From JAEINY01 sp942490535 (GTDB taxonomy: Bacteria > Bacteroidota > Bacteroidia > Bacteroidales > Marinilabiliaceae): a stretch of 64,000 nucleotides of DNA. This document shows positions 43,149 through 51,713 of this stretch, piece by piece. Positions within the stretch are counted from its first letter, which is position 1; each line of letters begins with the position of its first letter. Under the pieces are notes generated by a model. That model searched no databases, was not told the origin of the DNA, and saw nothing but the letters and a program-made list of their open reading frames with translations. The stretch spans positions 930,001 through 994,000 of the forward strand of contig CALNXQ010000005.1 of assembly GCA_942490535.1 (NCBI GenBank). The letters run 5' to 3'. The position numbers and the translations under genes were made by a program.

Positions 43149-44213
43149 ATGACGGATAAACGAATTGAGAACCTGAATATCATTGCTGAACAATGTATTA
43201 TTACACCTACTGCATTAAAACAGCTCTATCCCTTAACGGAGAAAATTATTCATACTGTATTAACGGGGCAAAATACCGTTAAGAATATTCTCAATGGGGA
43301 CGATAAGCGACTGATCGTGGTGGTGGGGCCTTGTTCTATTCATGATGTAAAAGCAGCCAAGGAATATGCTCTAAAGCTAAAGGAATTGGCGGATGAATTA
43401 AGGGATTCGCTTTATCTGGTGATGCGTGTTTACTTTGAAAAGCCTCGCACCACAGTGGGTTGGCAAGGTTTGGTAAACGATCCTTATTTGGATGGAAGTT
43501 GCGAGGTAGAAGATGGCCTGAAAATGGCCCGTGAATTACTAACCTACGTGGCAGAATTGGGTTTGCCCGCAGCGGGTGAAGCGCTGGATATTGTGACACC
43601 TCAATTCATTCAGGATTTGTTTTCCTGGACCGCCATTGGCGCCCGCACCACCGAATCGCAGAGCCACCGCAACATGGCCAGTGGTTTGTCTTCCGTAGTA
43701 GGATTTAAGAATGGGACAGATGGCAATATTGAAATTGCCATTAATGCATTGGAATCAGTGGCATCCGGACATAATTTTGTGAGCATTGATCCCGATGGAA
43801 AAGTAGCTGTTATCAGAACCACCGGAAATAGTAATGCGCATGTGATTTTGAGAGGGGGGAAAACACCCAATTATACGGAAGTACATATGCAAAAGTATGA
43901 GCAGCGCTTAATGGAGGCTGGTTTTGAACCTCGCATCATGGTGGATTGCAGTCATGCTAACAGTGATAAAAAGGCGGCTAATCAAGTAAATGTATTGCGT
44001 GATATAGCTGGTCAGATTTGTAAAGGAAATCAATCTGTTATGGGTGTGATGGTGGAAAGTAATTTGCACCATGGAAAACAATCCATTCCGGCGGATTTAA
44101 GACAGTTGAAGTATGGTGTATCGGTGACTGATGAATGCATTGGCTGGGAAGCCACCGAAACGGCTTTGCGGGATTTTCGGGAGCAAGTGAAAGATGCGTT
44201 AAAGAGCAGGTAA
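43149..44213 (+). CDS. 3-deoxy-7-phosphoheptulonate synthase (class I, AroG/F/H type)
   Basis: About 354 residues. This enzyme condenses phosphoenolpyruvate and erythrose 4-phosphate, the first shikimate pathway step. VVVGPCSIHDVKAAKEYA, MRVYFEKPRTTVGWQGL, GARTTESQSHR and the metal-binding MVDCSHANSDKK are all intact. There is no fused chorismate mutase domain. Which aromatic amino acid inhibits it cannot be read. A TTG at 43137 (four residues longer) is possible; ATG 43149 after GTGGA is preferred. Confidence 0.94.
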   Translation: MTDKRIENLNIIAEQCIITPTALKQLYPLTEKIIHTVLTGQNTVKNILNGDDKRLIVVVGPCSIHDVKAAKEYALKLKELADELRDSLYLVMRVYFEKPRTTVGWQGLVNDPYLDGSCEVEDGLKMARELLTYVAELGLPAAGEALDIVTPQFIQDLFSWTAIGARTTESQSHRNMASGLSSVVGFKNGTDGNIEIAINALESVASGHNFVSIDPDGKVAVIRTTGNSNAHVILRGGKTPNYTEVHMQKYEQRLMEAGFEPRIMVDCSHANSDKKAANQVNVLRDIAGQICKGNQSVMGVMVESNLHHGKQSIPADLRQLKYGVSVTDECIGWEATETALRDFREQVKDALKSR

Positions 44214-44223
44214 ATATGATTTG

Positions 44224-44976
44224 CTAAAAGCGTTTGTGTTTAAGGATATAGCCCAAGAATCGAAACCCAATTGGCACGTGCTTCCAGAGCGTGGGAAAGA
44301 AGCCAAAGTAGCGACTCATGATGTGAAATCGTTCCTTAAGTCCGGGCACAATGTTTTGCTTGGTTAGCCCACCATCCAGGAAGCGTGAAAGCGTCAAATG
44401 GGTATTGACTGTTTTAGTGGATTTTTTCAAGGCTGTTAAACACCATTCAAAATCGGCCGAAAAGCGATAGTTCAGGTTGTATAATTCAGCTACTTTAGTT
44501 GATACAATAATGGATTGATGACTAACTAACATGCCCTCTTTGAAATCCTTCCAGGTCAGATGTGCCGGTGGTTGTAAACGGCGTTCGCCAATCACCAGAC
44601 CATCCTTGTCAATCATCACCGTATCGCCATAGTAAACATCGGCATATGGGAATTGATCCTGATCAAAAAGGAGCTGCAAAGTCGTGGGATCGTATATCTC
44701 ATCACCCGAATTAATGAACCAAAGATAGTTTCCTGTGGCTAGTTTAATGCCTTTGTTCATCGCATCATAAAGGCCCTTATCTGATTCACTGATCCAATTG
44801 GAAATGTGATTCTCGTATGTTTTGATAATAGCCTGTGTTCCATCTGTTGAATGGCCATCTATAATGATGTATTCAATGTTAGGGTATGTTTGGCAAGCAA
44901 TGCTTTCGATTGTTTTTGCCAAGGTCTCGGCACCATTGAATACAATAGTGATGATGGAAACTTTGGGCTGATTCAT
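44224..44976 (-). CDS. Family 2 glycosyltransferase
   Basis: A 250-residue GT-A fold enzyme. The N-terminus SIITIVFNGAETLAKTIES and IIIDGHSTDGT form the nucleotide-sugar site, and the metal motif is SGDEIYD. It is of the WcaA/WcaE type that adds a sugar during surface polysaccharide assembly; donor and acceptor are unknown. It overlaps the stop of the upstream family 4 glycosyltransferase by four bases (ATGA), so the two are co-translated. Confidence 0.88.
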   Translation of the reverse strand: MNQPKVSIITIVFNGAETLAKTIESIACQTYPNIEYIIIDGHSTDGTQAIIKTYENHISNWISESDKGLYDAMNKGIKLATGNYLWFINSGDEIYDPTTLQLLFDQDQFPYADVYYGDTVMIDKDGLVIGERRLQPPAHLTWKDFKEGMLVSHQSIIVSTKVAELYNLNYRFSADFEWCLTALKKSTKTVNTHLTLSRFLDGGLTKQNIVPGLKERFHIMSRYFGFFPTLWKHVPIGFRFLGYILKHKRF

Positions 44977-46244
44977 TTTATTTGATTCAAAGCTTTTTTA
45001 TAGACTTCCAGGTATTGACCGGCCACAATTTCCTCGGTATAGCAAGACAGTGTTTTCTGACGTGCATTTTCACTCAGTTTTTCCAGATCACTTAAAAAAA
45101 GTGTTTCGTAAATACCGGTAGCTAAACTGAGTGAGTTTTTAACTTCAGCCAGGTAACCGGACTCCTGGTGAGTGATCATTTCTGGAACGCCACCAATACT
45201 AAAACCCACCACCGGCGTGCCACATGCCATGGCCTCCATCACCGTATTGGGCAAGTTGTCCTGTAAAGAGGGCAGTACATAGATATCTGCCGCGTTGTAT
45301 AAATCCACAATGGTTTGGGGATCCGAAACAAAACTCATTGAGTGGGTCTTGAACGGAAATTGTTTGGCGGACTCCCTGTTCATTTTACCAAAAACCACCA
45401 ATTCCGCATTTTCCTGGACTATTGGGAAGTTTTCACTTAAAGTGGCAAGCGCTTCAATAAAATAGCGCATTCCTTTGCGTGGGTCGTTTACATTAGCGGC
45501 TCCAAACAAAATGAGCTTCTTGTCATTAGGTAAGCCTAATTTAGCTCTTACTTCACGTTTGTCAAGTGGTTTGTAAAAGGTAGTATCGATGGGATTAGGA
45601 ATGTTATAAAACGGCTTGTGGCGTAGCAATTTGCTCTCTTGCGACTGAGTACGTAACCATTTACTGCACGTCACAATGTGAAGAGGTGCGGGATTATATA
45701 TTTTGCGTTTTCTGGCAAATAGTTGTGCCGATAAATCTTTTTTTGCCGGTTTTCTCAAGAAGGGACAGTAAGAGCAAAACTCCAGAAACTCCAGGCAGGT
45801 ACCTGCATAGTGGCAACCTCCTGTGAATGACCACATGTCATGTTGGGTCCAAACAATGGGTTTGCCCAATGAAAAGAGTTTGTCCATGGTGTCCAGCGAA
45901 AGGAATCCCTGATTAATCCAGTGCAGATGAATGATGTCAGCTGCCTGCACCAAGGGGTGTTGACTAATGTCTATACCCGTGTTGGCTGGTGAAAAGGCAA
46001 ATCGAACAGAGGCATTTTTTTCGTGGGGAAGGAAGCAAAGTCGCTCCCAGGCAAATCGTGCGAAAGCCTTCTGGTGGTATAGGTATCCCTGGCCGGCAGG
46101 AAATACGCCTTCCTCATGCCGCGATGCATCCTGAACCAATAAGCTGGCATCAATGCCCTGGCGTCGAAGAGCCCGGTTGAGACGATTGGCTGCCACCGCA
46201 GCACCTCCACCTGAATCCGTCTTGTTAATAAGTAGTACTTTCAA
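44973..46244 (-). CDS. GT4-type glycosyltransferase
   Basis: A 423-residue GT-B enzyme of the glycosyl transferases group 1. The N-terminal acceptor domain has KTDSGGGAAVAANRLNRALR. The C-terminal donor domain shows FGAANVNDPRKGMRYF, the EX7E region VMEAMACGTPVVGFSIGGVPE and YNAADIYVLPSLQDNLPNT. It probably extends a cell-surface glycan together with the GT2 downstream. The pair is isolated; no flippase or polymerase is adjacent. Confidence 0.9.
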   Translation of the reverse strand: MKVLLINKTDSGGGAAVAANRLNRALRRQGIDASLLVQDASRHEEGVFPAGQGYLYHQKAFARFAWERLCFLPHEKNASVRFAFSPANTGIDISQHPLVQAADIIHLHWINQGFLSLDTMDKLFSLGKPIVWTQHDMWSFTGGCHYAGTCLEFLEFCSYCPFLRKPAKKDLSAQLFARKRKIYNPAPLHIVTCSKWLRTQSQESKLLRHKPFYNIPNPIDTTFYKPLDKREVRAKLGLPNDKKLILFGAANVNDPRKGMRYFIEALATLSENFPIVQENAELVVFGKMNRESAKQFPFKTHSMSFVSDPQTIVDLYNAADIYVLPSLQDNLPNTVMEAMACGTPVVGFSIGGVPEMITHQESGYLAEVKNSLSLATGIYETLFLSDLEKLSENARQKTLSCYTEEIVAGQYLEVYKKALNQIK

Positions 46245-46410
46245 TGGGTTGTTCCCTCGATTTAATTAGCGCTTAAAATTAGTAATAATAAACATTTATC
46301 AAACAGTAGGGAAGGATGAGTTGTCGTCATATAATTCTAAAATAAGTCCAAAATATAGATGTCTTTAGAAGTTTAGCAAGATTGGAAAAGTGAATAGCCG
46401 CAGGGACTCA

Positions 46411-46418
46411 TATCTTTG
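46411..46418 (+). promoter_or_regulatory. -7 box of the AraC/GyrI-like gene
   Basis: TATCTTTG fits the TAnnTTTG consensus and ends 22 bases before ATG 46441. Confidence 0.55.
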
Positions 46419-46440
46419 TAAAGTTAACAAACCAATTATC

Positions 46441-47300
46441 ATGACAGAGACTCAAAAAGATCATTTTGAACGTATTAATGAGGTATTGCAATACATTCAT
46501 TATAACCTTCATGAAGTAATTGATCTGGAAAGCCTGGCCAGGCGTTCGAATTATTCGATTTTTCATTTTCATCGCATTATGAGCGCTTATTTGGGTGAGT
46601 CGCTGGGGGCTTACGTTCAGCGTATCCGTTTAGAACTGGCGACATCGCTACTTCGGTATTCTAAACTGGATGTGCAAGATGTGGCTTTTCAAGTGGGATA
46701 TGAGAGCCCGGCAGCTTTTAATAAAGCCTTCAAACGGCGTTTTAGTGTGACTCCTACGGTATTTCGGTCTTCGAAAGCCGAATTTAAACAAAAGTATAAT
46801 TTTAAAGAACGACAATTAGTTATGGATAATTTGACTACAAACCCGGTATGGAAAACGCTGGACGATACCACTGTTATATTTGTTCAACGCATTGGTAATT
46901 ACCATCAGGCGGCCGAAGAGGCCTGGCAGAGTGTATGCGCATTTGCTGGTCCCAAGGGCTTGATTGAGCAGGGTGCAGATTTTTACGGAATTTCCTATGA
47001 TGATCCTTCGGTGACTGCCGCTGATAAGTGCCGGTATGAAGCATGTATTGCGGTGAACCGACCTGTGGAACCGGAAGGTGAAGTGGGGGTGAAGCAGTTG
47101 AGAAAGGGTAAGTATGCTGTGTTTACACTTACCGGTTCCTATGACCTGCTGAAAATGCCTATGATTATATTTATGGGGTCTGGTGGTCTGAAAAACAAAT
47201 AGAACTGGATAACAGTCCGGCGATGGAGAAGTATTTGAATTCACCAGATACAATTCCGGAGGATCAATTGATCACTGAAATTTGGATTCCGGTTCAATAA
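46441..47300 (+). pseudogene. AraC-family regulator with GyrI-like effector domain, frameshifted
   Basis: Residues about 10-105 are a double helix-turn-helix AraC domain (SNYSIFHFHRIMSAYLGE, VAFQVGYESPAAFNKAFK) and the rest is a GyrI/SOUL-like small-molecule domain, as in Rob/BmrR-type regulators. The frame breaks close to 47157: after LLK-M the reading continues in the next frame as YDYIYGVWWSEKQIELD and ends WIPVQ with TAA at 47300. One missing base (probably G before CCTATG) would give an intact protein of about 286 residues. It is either a recent pseudogene or a sequencing error. Confidence 0.85.
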
Positions 47301-47322
47301 AGTGTCAAAGAAATAAACTAAT

Positions 47323-47470
47323 GCAGGCGATGGCATTTATAAAATTAGGTCCTTGCCGGGTTCAATAACTACGTGACATCTATCCCGAATAGCTCTTTAG
47401 AAAATGCAGGGGCATTGCGAAAAGGAAAACAACCACAACGGGGTTGACGGTAAAATGCGCTTGTCCGGAC
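47323..47470. repeat. Direct repeat DR1 (about 148 bases)
   Basis: First of two diverged direct copies (the other at 48024-48172) that bracket a tandem-repeat array. Shared blocks include GACAT, CCCGAAT and GCAGxGGCATxGCGAAAA. On the minus strand a 34-codon frame (47380-47484) with ATG ends in a stop. Its core FLFAMPLHF (47401-47427) is identical in the second copy with silent base changes only. Confidence 0.7.
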
Positions 47471-47568
47471 ATGTATCCGGTCATCAGTGCTGCGTCTCGT
47501 CGATATTAATCCAAACCATAGCGGAAACGAATAGCTATCACTAGCAACTTTGAGGCGCGTATTTGAAA

Positions 47569-47905
47569 CGCATCCCAATCGCTCGTACGTTTTCCCAGTG
47601 ACCCGTTAACGTGAAAACATGCCCCGGATAAACGTCCTGCTCACTCGTTTTTTTATCCCGGTCACCCGGAAACTTATCCCGCTCATCGGGACGATTATCC
47701 CGGTGACTAGTTTGCAAAAACGCGTGTTTTTTTCGCTTTATTTGGTGTCCTGACAACCCGAAAATACCCCCAAAAACGCCTCCCGGTCAGCCGTATTTTT
47801 ATCCCGGTGACCCGTTAACGCAAAAACATGACCCGGATAAACGTCCCGGTCGCTCGTATTTTTATCCCGGTCAGCGGGAAACTTATCCTGCTCACCCGTT
47901 CACGT
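47569..47905. repeat. Tandem repeat array, 20-22 base unit
   Basis: Roughly 12 diverged units of about 21 bases with the core TTATCCCGGTSACCCG. Clear neighbours are at 47652-47714. Two blocks about 209 bases apart (around 47598 and 47807) are longer duplicates of each other, separated by about 60 bases of unlike sequence. Because the unit is 21 bases, open frames read as heptapeptides; on the minus strand one frame gives GHVFTLT, DERDKFP and GDRDKKT and the second block gives GHVFALT, ADRDKNT. The blocks are in different frames, so a single intact gene is not visible. Confidence 0.75.
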
Positions 47906-48023
47906 GTGCGGCCCGGCTGGAGGCGTTGATGAACCAACGGAAAAGGCTTGCCGGGCAAGGGATGCAATGATTTGGAGGGTGATAGATTTTCTTTTCATCT
48001 CTTAGGATAAAAGAAAGGCAAGG

Positions 48024-48172
48024 GCAGGGCGATCGCATTTATTAAATGGAACCCTTTGGGGTTTCATTTAATACTTGACATTGACCCCGAATTAAGCCTG
48101 TGTGAAGTGCAGCGGCATCGCGAAAAGAAAACCAAGCACCACCTGGTTGAAGGTTAAATGCGATGGACCTGC
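48024..48172. repeat. Direct repeat DR2 (about 149 bases)
   Basis: Second copy of the repeat at 47323-47470, in the same orientation and nearly the same length. The minus strand again encodes HLTxNxVVxxFLFAMPLHF-like residues (core 48104-48130) before a stop. The remaining bases from 48173 to 48227 hold no gene. Confidence 0.7.
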
Positions 48173-48227
48173 AAAACAATGGGAGAGAAGGGGATCATTC
48201 CCCTTATTCTGGCACATTGTAAGGGGG

Positions 48228-48755
48228 TTATTTTTTTAATAGGTTCGCTAGCGGAATAAGGTCAAATTCATTGTGTTTTTCATGGTCTAAGCTGTTGATG
48301 TACGCCTTGTTCATCATGAATAGTTTGCTGTTGATGGTATCTTGTGGATAGGTATTCGCTTCATCAAAATAGTCTTCATCCACCTGGGTGAAATTGAGCT
48401 CGCAATGCGAAAGCTCCCACTGATCGCCTTCCTCATTCATGTAGAGCAATGGAAAACCATGTGTGCGACAGATGATCGGCCGCGCATTATAAAAGCTACA
48501 TTGATGATTGGTGAGGAATACACATTTTTCAGTCTCCTCATTTGGCACACTTCTTTCCAGTACCTCAGGATATTCCGCTTGAACCTGTTGTTTGATGGCT
48601 TCGAATTCAATGGGGAACACATCAAAGTTGAGGCAGCACTGATCACATCCTTTTTTGCACGCCATGTTGGACTGGTGCTGGTTCCATAAAGCCTCAGTTT
48701 GAGTATCTATTTCATTTCGTAAAGCGAGGTAATTTTCAATGTGCTGTGTGTTCAT
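48228..48755 (-). CDS. YkgJ-family cysteine-cluster protein
   Basis: A 175-residue protein with the CxxxCxxCC cluster motif (ACKKGCDQCCLNFDVFP) and downstream cysteines in KCVFLTNHQCSFYNARPIICR. This is the putative zinc- or iron-binding pattern of the YkgJ/UPF0153 family, whose function is unknown. A longer frame to 48848 would run through the promoter; ATG 48755 is chosen because a TATCTTTG box lies just upstream of it. Confidence 0.82.
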   Translation of the reverse strand: MNTQHIENYLALRNEIDTQTEALWNQHQSNMACKKGCDQCCLNFDVFPIEFEAIKQQVQAEYPEVLERSVPNEETEKCVFLTNHQCSFYNARPIICRTHGFPLLYMNEEGDQWELSHCELNFTQVDEDYFDEANTYPQDTINSKLFMMNKAYINSLDHEKHNEFDLIPLANLLKK

Positions 48756-48771
48756 AGTGTCTTGTTTGGTG

Positions 48772-48779
48772 CAAAGATA
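48772..48779 (-). promoter_or_regulatory. -7 box of the YkgJ-family gene
   Basis: On the minus strand TATCTTTG fits TAnnTTTG, 16 bases before the start codon. Confidence 0.55.
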
Positions 48780-48831
48780 GTGAGTCAGTACTGAAATTTC
48801 GCACTTTGTGGATTTAGTAAGCACATGGCAT

Positions 48832-48890
48832 CTGATTTCGGAATACATTCATTTTACCATACAGAATGCCTCCCGATGGTCCGAAATCAG
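48832..48890. other. Long inverted repeat, possible structured RNA or regulatory hairpin
   Basis: CTGATTTCGGA (48832-48842) and TCCGAAATCAG (48880-48890) are perfect 11-base complements. Inside them CATTC and GAATG can pair as well. The hairpin lacks a T-run, so it is not a standard terminator. It lies between the start of the YkgJ gene (minus) and the REP-like palindromes. Confidence 0.5.
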
Positions 48891-48955
48891 TTGGTAGGAG
48901 TCGGTCGTGGTACATCCCGTCTGAAAAACAAGTAGCGTGAGTTCTTGGATTGATT

Positions 48956-49018
48956 CCGCGTAGCGGATGAATTATTGTAGAATATGCGGTTGCCAATTGA
49001 ACATTTTCCCCGTAGGGG
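48956..49018. repeat. REP-like palindrome pair (CCGCGTAGCGG and CCCCGTAGGGG)
   Basis: Two short perfect hairpins with the same GTA loop at 48956-48966 and 49008-49018, each followed by (A)T(G)AATTATTGTAGAAT- or ATATAGAAT-like sequence. This resembles interspersed repeats found between genes in many Bacteroidota. The rest of 48891-49223 holds no gene and probably the promoter of the polysaccharide operon. Confidence 0.55.
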
Positions 49019-49223
49019 ATATAGAATCATTTAAAAATCCCTGATCATCTGCATTATTGCGACTTAAATAATCGGAAGAAGCATTTTATGTTCCCCAGTA
49101 TCGGATGACACAGTGATCCATAAAACACGAAGATTTTTCCTGCAAAGGACGATAGCTTGCACAATTGTATTTTCTTTGTTACTCTATTTAATGTGGAGTA
49201 TTTAATTTCTCACTGCTGTAAAA

Positions 49224-50090
49224 ATGACACATACTCGGGAATGGACTAAGGAAGCGTTAATCGAGAGCTTGCAAAATGCCGGGATTAAAAGGGGCACCAT
49301 CTTAAATGTGAGGGTTTCTTTGAAATCGATTGGGCGGATTCAAGGCGGTGCGAATACATTTTTGGAGGCTCTGCTGGAAACCATTGGCCCGGAAGGAACC
49401 TTGGTTGTGAATTCTTTTATCGATTGTTATTCCATTCCATTGAGTGAACAGGATGCACAAAAAATTAGTACCGATGCTTCCCCATCTTATGCCGGTGCTT
49501 TAGCCAATGCAATATTAAAGCATCCCAACTGCGTCAGAAGTAAACATCCCATACAAAAATTTGCCGCTATTGGTAAGTGGGCTCATGCATTAATGGATAA
49601 GCATACGCCGGACAGTGATGGATATGCCGTTTTTGAACAGTTGGGGCATCTGGGCGCATTGAAACTTTCCATTGGTAGAAAAGCCATTGAAATAGGGGAC
49701 GTTGGTAATACGCATGCGGCCATTAAAATACTGGGTTTTTATAAGAAGAAGCCGAATAAGGGAGTCAACTACCTGGCTGATGACGGTACGGTGAAGCTTT
49801 ATAAGGTGAACTGGAATGGTGGATGTAGCCGGGGATATCCCAAACTACAACCTTTGTATGAAAAGGCTGGTGTTATGAAACATGTGAAAATAGGGGAGGC
49901 AGAAGCTGTGTTGACAGATATGAAACAGACACTTCAAATTGACATGGCGCAACTGAAAGCTGATCCTTCGTTCTTCTTTTGTGAGGACCCTACTTGCAAA
50001 GATTGCCGATTGAATTGGGAGCATTCTACAGGAAATTATCTGGCGGTTAAATTTCACTCGTTAATGGCCATTATTAAAAGTAAATTGTAA
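49224..50090 (+). CDS. AAC(3)-family N-acetyltransferase of a polysaccharide operon
   Basis: A 288-residue member of the aminoglycoside 3-N-acetyltransferase (Antibiotic_NAT) family. Conserved regions are GPEGTLVVNSFIDCYS and the SKHPIQKFAAIGKWA segment holding the typical (R/S)xxHP motif. The C-terminus adds CEDPTCKDC, a possible metal site not general in the family. Members within surface-glycan clusters are thought to acetylate amino sugars instead of drugs, and the position at the head of the operon supports that. The next gene starts after 3 bases. Confidence 0.82.
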   Translation: MTHTREWTKEALIESLQNAGIKRGTILNVRVSLKSIGRIQGGANTFLEALLETIGPEGTLVVNSFIDCYSIPLSEQDAQKISTDASPSYAGALANAILKHPNCVRSKHPIQKFAAIGKWAHALMDKHTPDSDGYAVFEQLGHLGALKLSIGRKAIEIGDVGNTHAAIKILGFYKKKPNKGVNYLADDGTVKLYKVNWNGGCSRGYPKLQPLYEKAGVMKHVKIGEAEAVLTDMKQTLQIDMAQLKADPSFFFCEDPTCKDCRLNWEHSTGNYLAVKFHSLMAIIKSKL

Positions 50091-50093
50091 TTC

Positions 50094-51713
50094 ATGCAGA
50101 TACGTTTTACCAAAGAAGCAACCATCTTGTGTGAAGGATTGGGCAATGCGACTTCCATCGCGTTATATGGACCGGGATATTTTGTTTTCAATGATCGGTT
50201 CTATACCGGGGCCGATTTACAGGCTTTGGTAAGGGAGCTGTATCAGAAGAACACCCTGGCTCATCAAATTGAAAATTTCAATGGCTGCTATCAGGTCATT
50301 ATTGTGGATTTTGAGAAGAGGGAAGTGCAGGTTATTCAGGATCGCTGGGGCACTTATCCGCTGTTTTATGCGACCATTGAAGGGGAGTTCGTTCTTTCAA
50401 CAGATTACAAAAAACTGACGCACGCGGATTCACGATTGACGATTGAAGCCATGGCTGAAATGGTGGGGTTTGGCCATGTGATGGGCGATAAGACGCTGAT
50501 TGAGGGTATCCGTGAAGTGAAACCACATCACATACATCATTTTTCTTTTAATGACCAACGGAAAATGGTCTTCAAAGAAAAGAGTTATTGGCAGTATCAC
50601 CTCTCTTTTCAAAAGGCCGATTTTTCTCAGAAATCAAAAGAATTTTCCGAACTCTGGACCCAACAGATGGCGATCATTTGTCGCGGTATGCAGGAATTAA
50701 AGGGTGCTGCTTTAGTGCCCTTATCGGCTGGTCTTGATAGTCGCTTACTGGCCGCTGAAATAGACCGTCATAAGATGGCACAATACAATTTGACCTTTGG
50801 CAGTGGAGCCGATAACCTGGAAATTGATACGGCCATTAAGGTGAGCCGCAAATTAGATACGTCAATTGGGCATTATATTTTGAATATCAATCAGACCGGG
50901 TATGATAACTTAATTATTGATTCGCATCCGACCAACCGGATTACAAATGGTTATTTTGCCGAGAAGGATTTGTGGTTTCCCCAAAAGATGAAAAACGATC
51001 TTTCTTGTTTTATGCCCGGACACTCTGGTGATTTTATGGCAGGGAGTCACTTAAAATCCAAAATGAAGCTCTGGAAATCAATCGATCAGGTTATTTATTA
51101 CATGGTCAGTTTCAAGAGTACACCCCTGTGTAAATATCTGTTTGATACGAATTCCATGTATAAGGAAATCATTACCGAGTCGCTGAAAAAAGAGCTAGGT
51201 AATCCGGATGATTTGATTAATGCTTTTATGCGCTGGGATTTGGAAGAGCGGCAGCGGCGTTACATTATGCGATCTGTCATTGGGGAAGAGCATCAGAATT
51301 TACCCTTGGTGATCATGCCTTTCTTTGATTATAAGATGATGGATTTTTTTGCGGACCTGCCTTTTTCGTTTCTTTTAAATACGGCATTGTATCGTGATTC
51401 GGTGGCGAAGTATATCTTAAAAGAGACCCTTCAGTTAAGTGCCATTAAAGTGAATGGACGAGAATTAAATCCCACCGTCAAGGGAATTACATACGAATAT
51501 TACATTAAGTTCTGTGATTATTTTAAATTGGGACAGAAGAATACGCGCGTTTTTGATGCTGCCATTAACTGGGAACAGATGGCTGATTCCTTGGATATGC
51601 CAACCTTACTTCCCAATGAATGGATGGATCGTAACTTTTTTGCCACCAGTTACCGATTGTATTATGTGTTGTCAGAGGTGAATAAGGAACTGAAAATGGT
51701 GATCGCTCAATGA
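50094..51713 (+). CDS. Asparagine synthetase-like protein
   Basis: A 539-residue AsnB-like protein. The N-terminal half resembles the class II glutaminase domain (VIQDRWGTYPLFYA) but the nucleophile Cys2 is absent (MQIRF), so ammonia release from glutamine is not expected. The C-terminal half keeps an ATP PP-loop variant LSAGLDSRLLAAE. Such proteins in capsule clusters amidate or join amino acids to sugars. Substrate unknown. It overlaps the next gene by 4 bases. Confidence 0.8.
   Translation: MQIRFTKEATILCEGLGNATSIALYGPGYFVFNDRFYTGADLQALVRELYQKNTLAHQIENFNGCYQVIIVDFEKREVQVIQDRWGTYPLFYATIEGEFVLSTDYKKLTHADSRLTIEAMAEMVGFGHVMGDKTLIEGIREVKPHHIHHFSFNDQRKMVFKEKSYWQYHLSFQKADFSQKSKEFSELWTQQMAIICRGMQELKGAALVPLSAGLDSRLLAAEIDRHKMAQYNLTFGSGADNLEIDTAIKVSRKLDTSIGHYILNINQTGYDNLIIDSHPTNRITNGYFAEKDLWFPQKMKNDLSCFMPGHSGDFMAGSHLKSKMKLWKSIDQVIYYMVSFKSTPLCKYLFDTNSMYKEIITESLKKELGNPDDLINAFMRWDLEERQRRYIMRSVIGEEHQNLPLVIMPFFDYKMMDFFADLPFSFLLNTALYRDSVAKYILKETLQLSAIKVNGRELNPTVKGITYEYYIKFCDYFKLGQKNTRVFDAAINWEQMADSLDMPTLLPNEWMDRNFFATSYRLYYVLSEVNKELKMVIAQ

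Noticed and set aside
47569..47905. Tandem array as a CRISPR
   Set aside because: Units follow each other without unique spacers, vary in sequence, and no cas genes are present.
48814..48996. Minus-strand 60-codon frame over the inverted repeat
   Set aside because: It spans the hairpin and a REP-like palindrome and shows no protein features.
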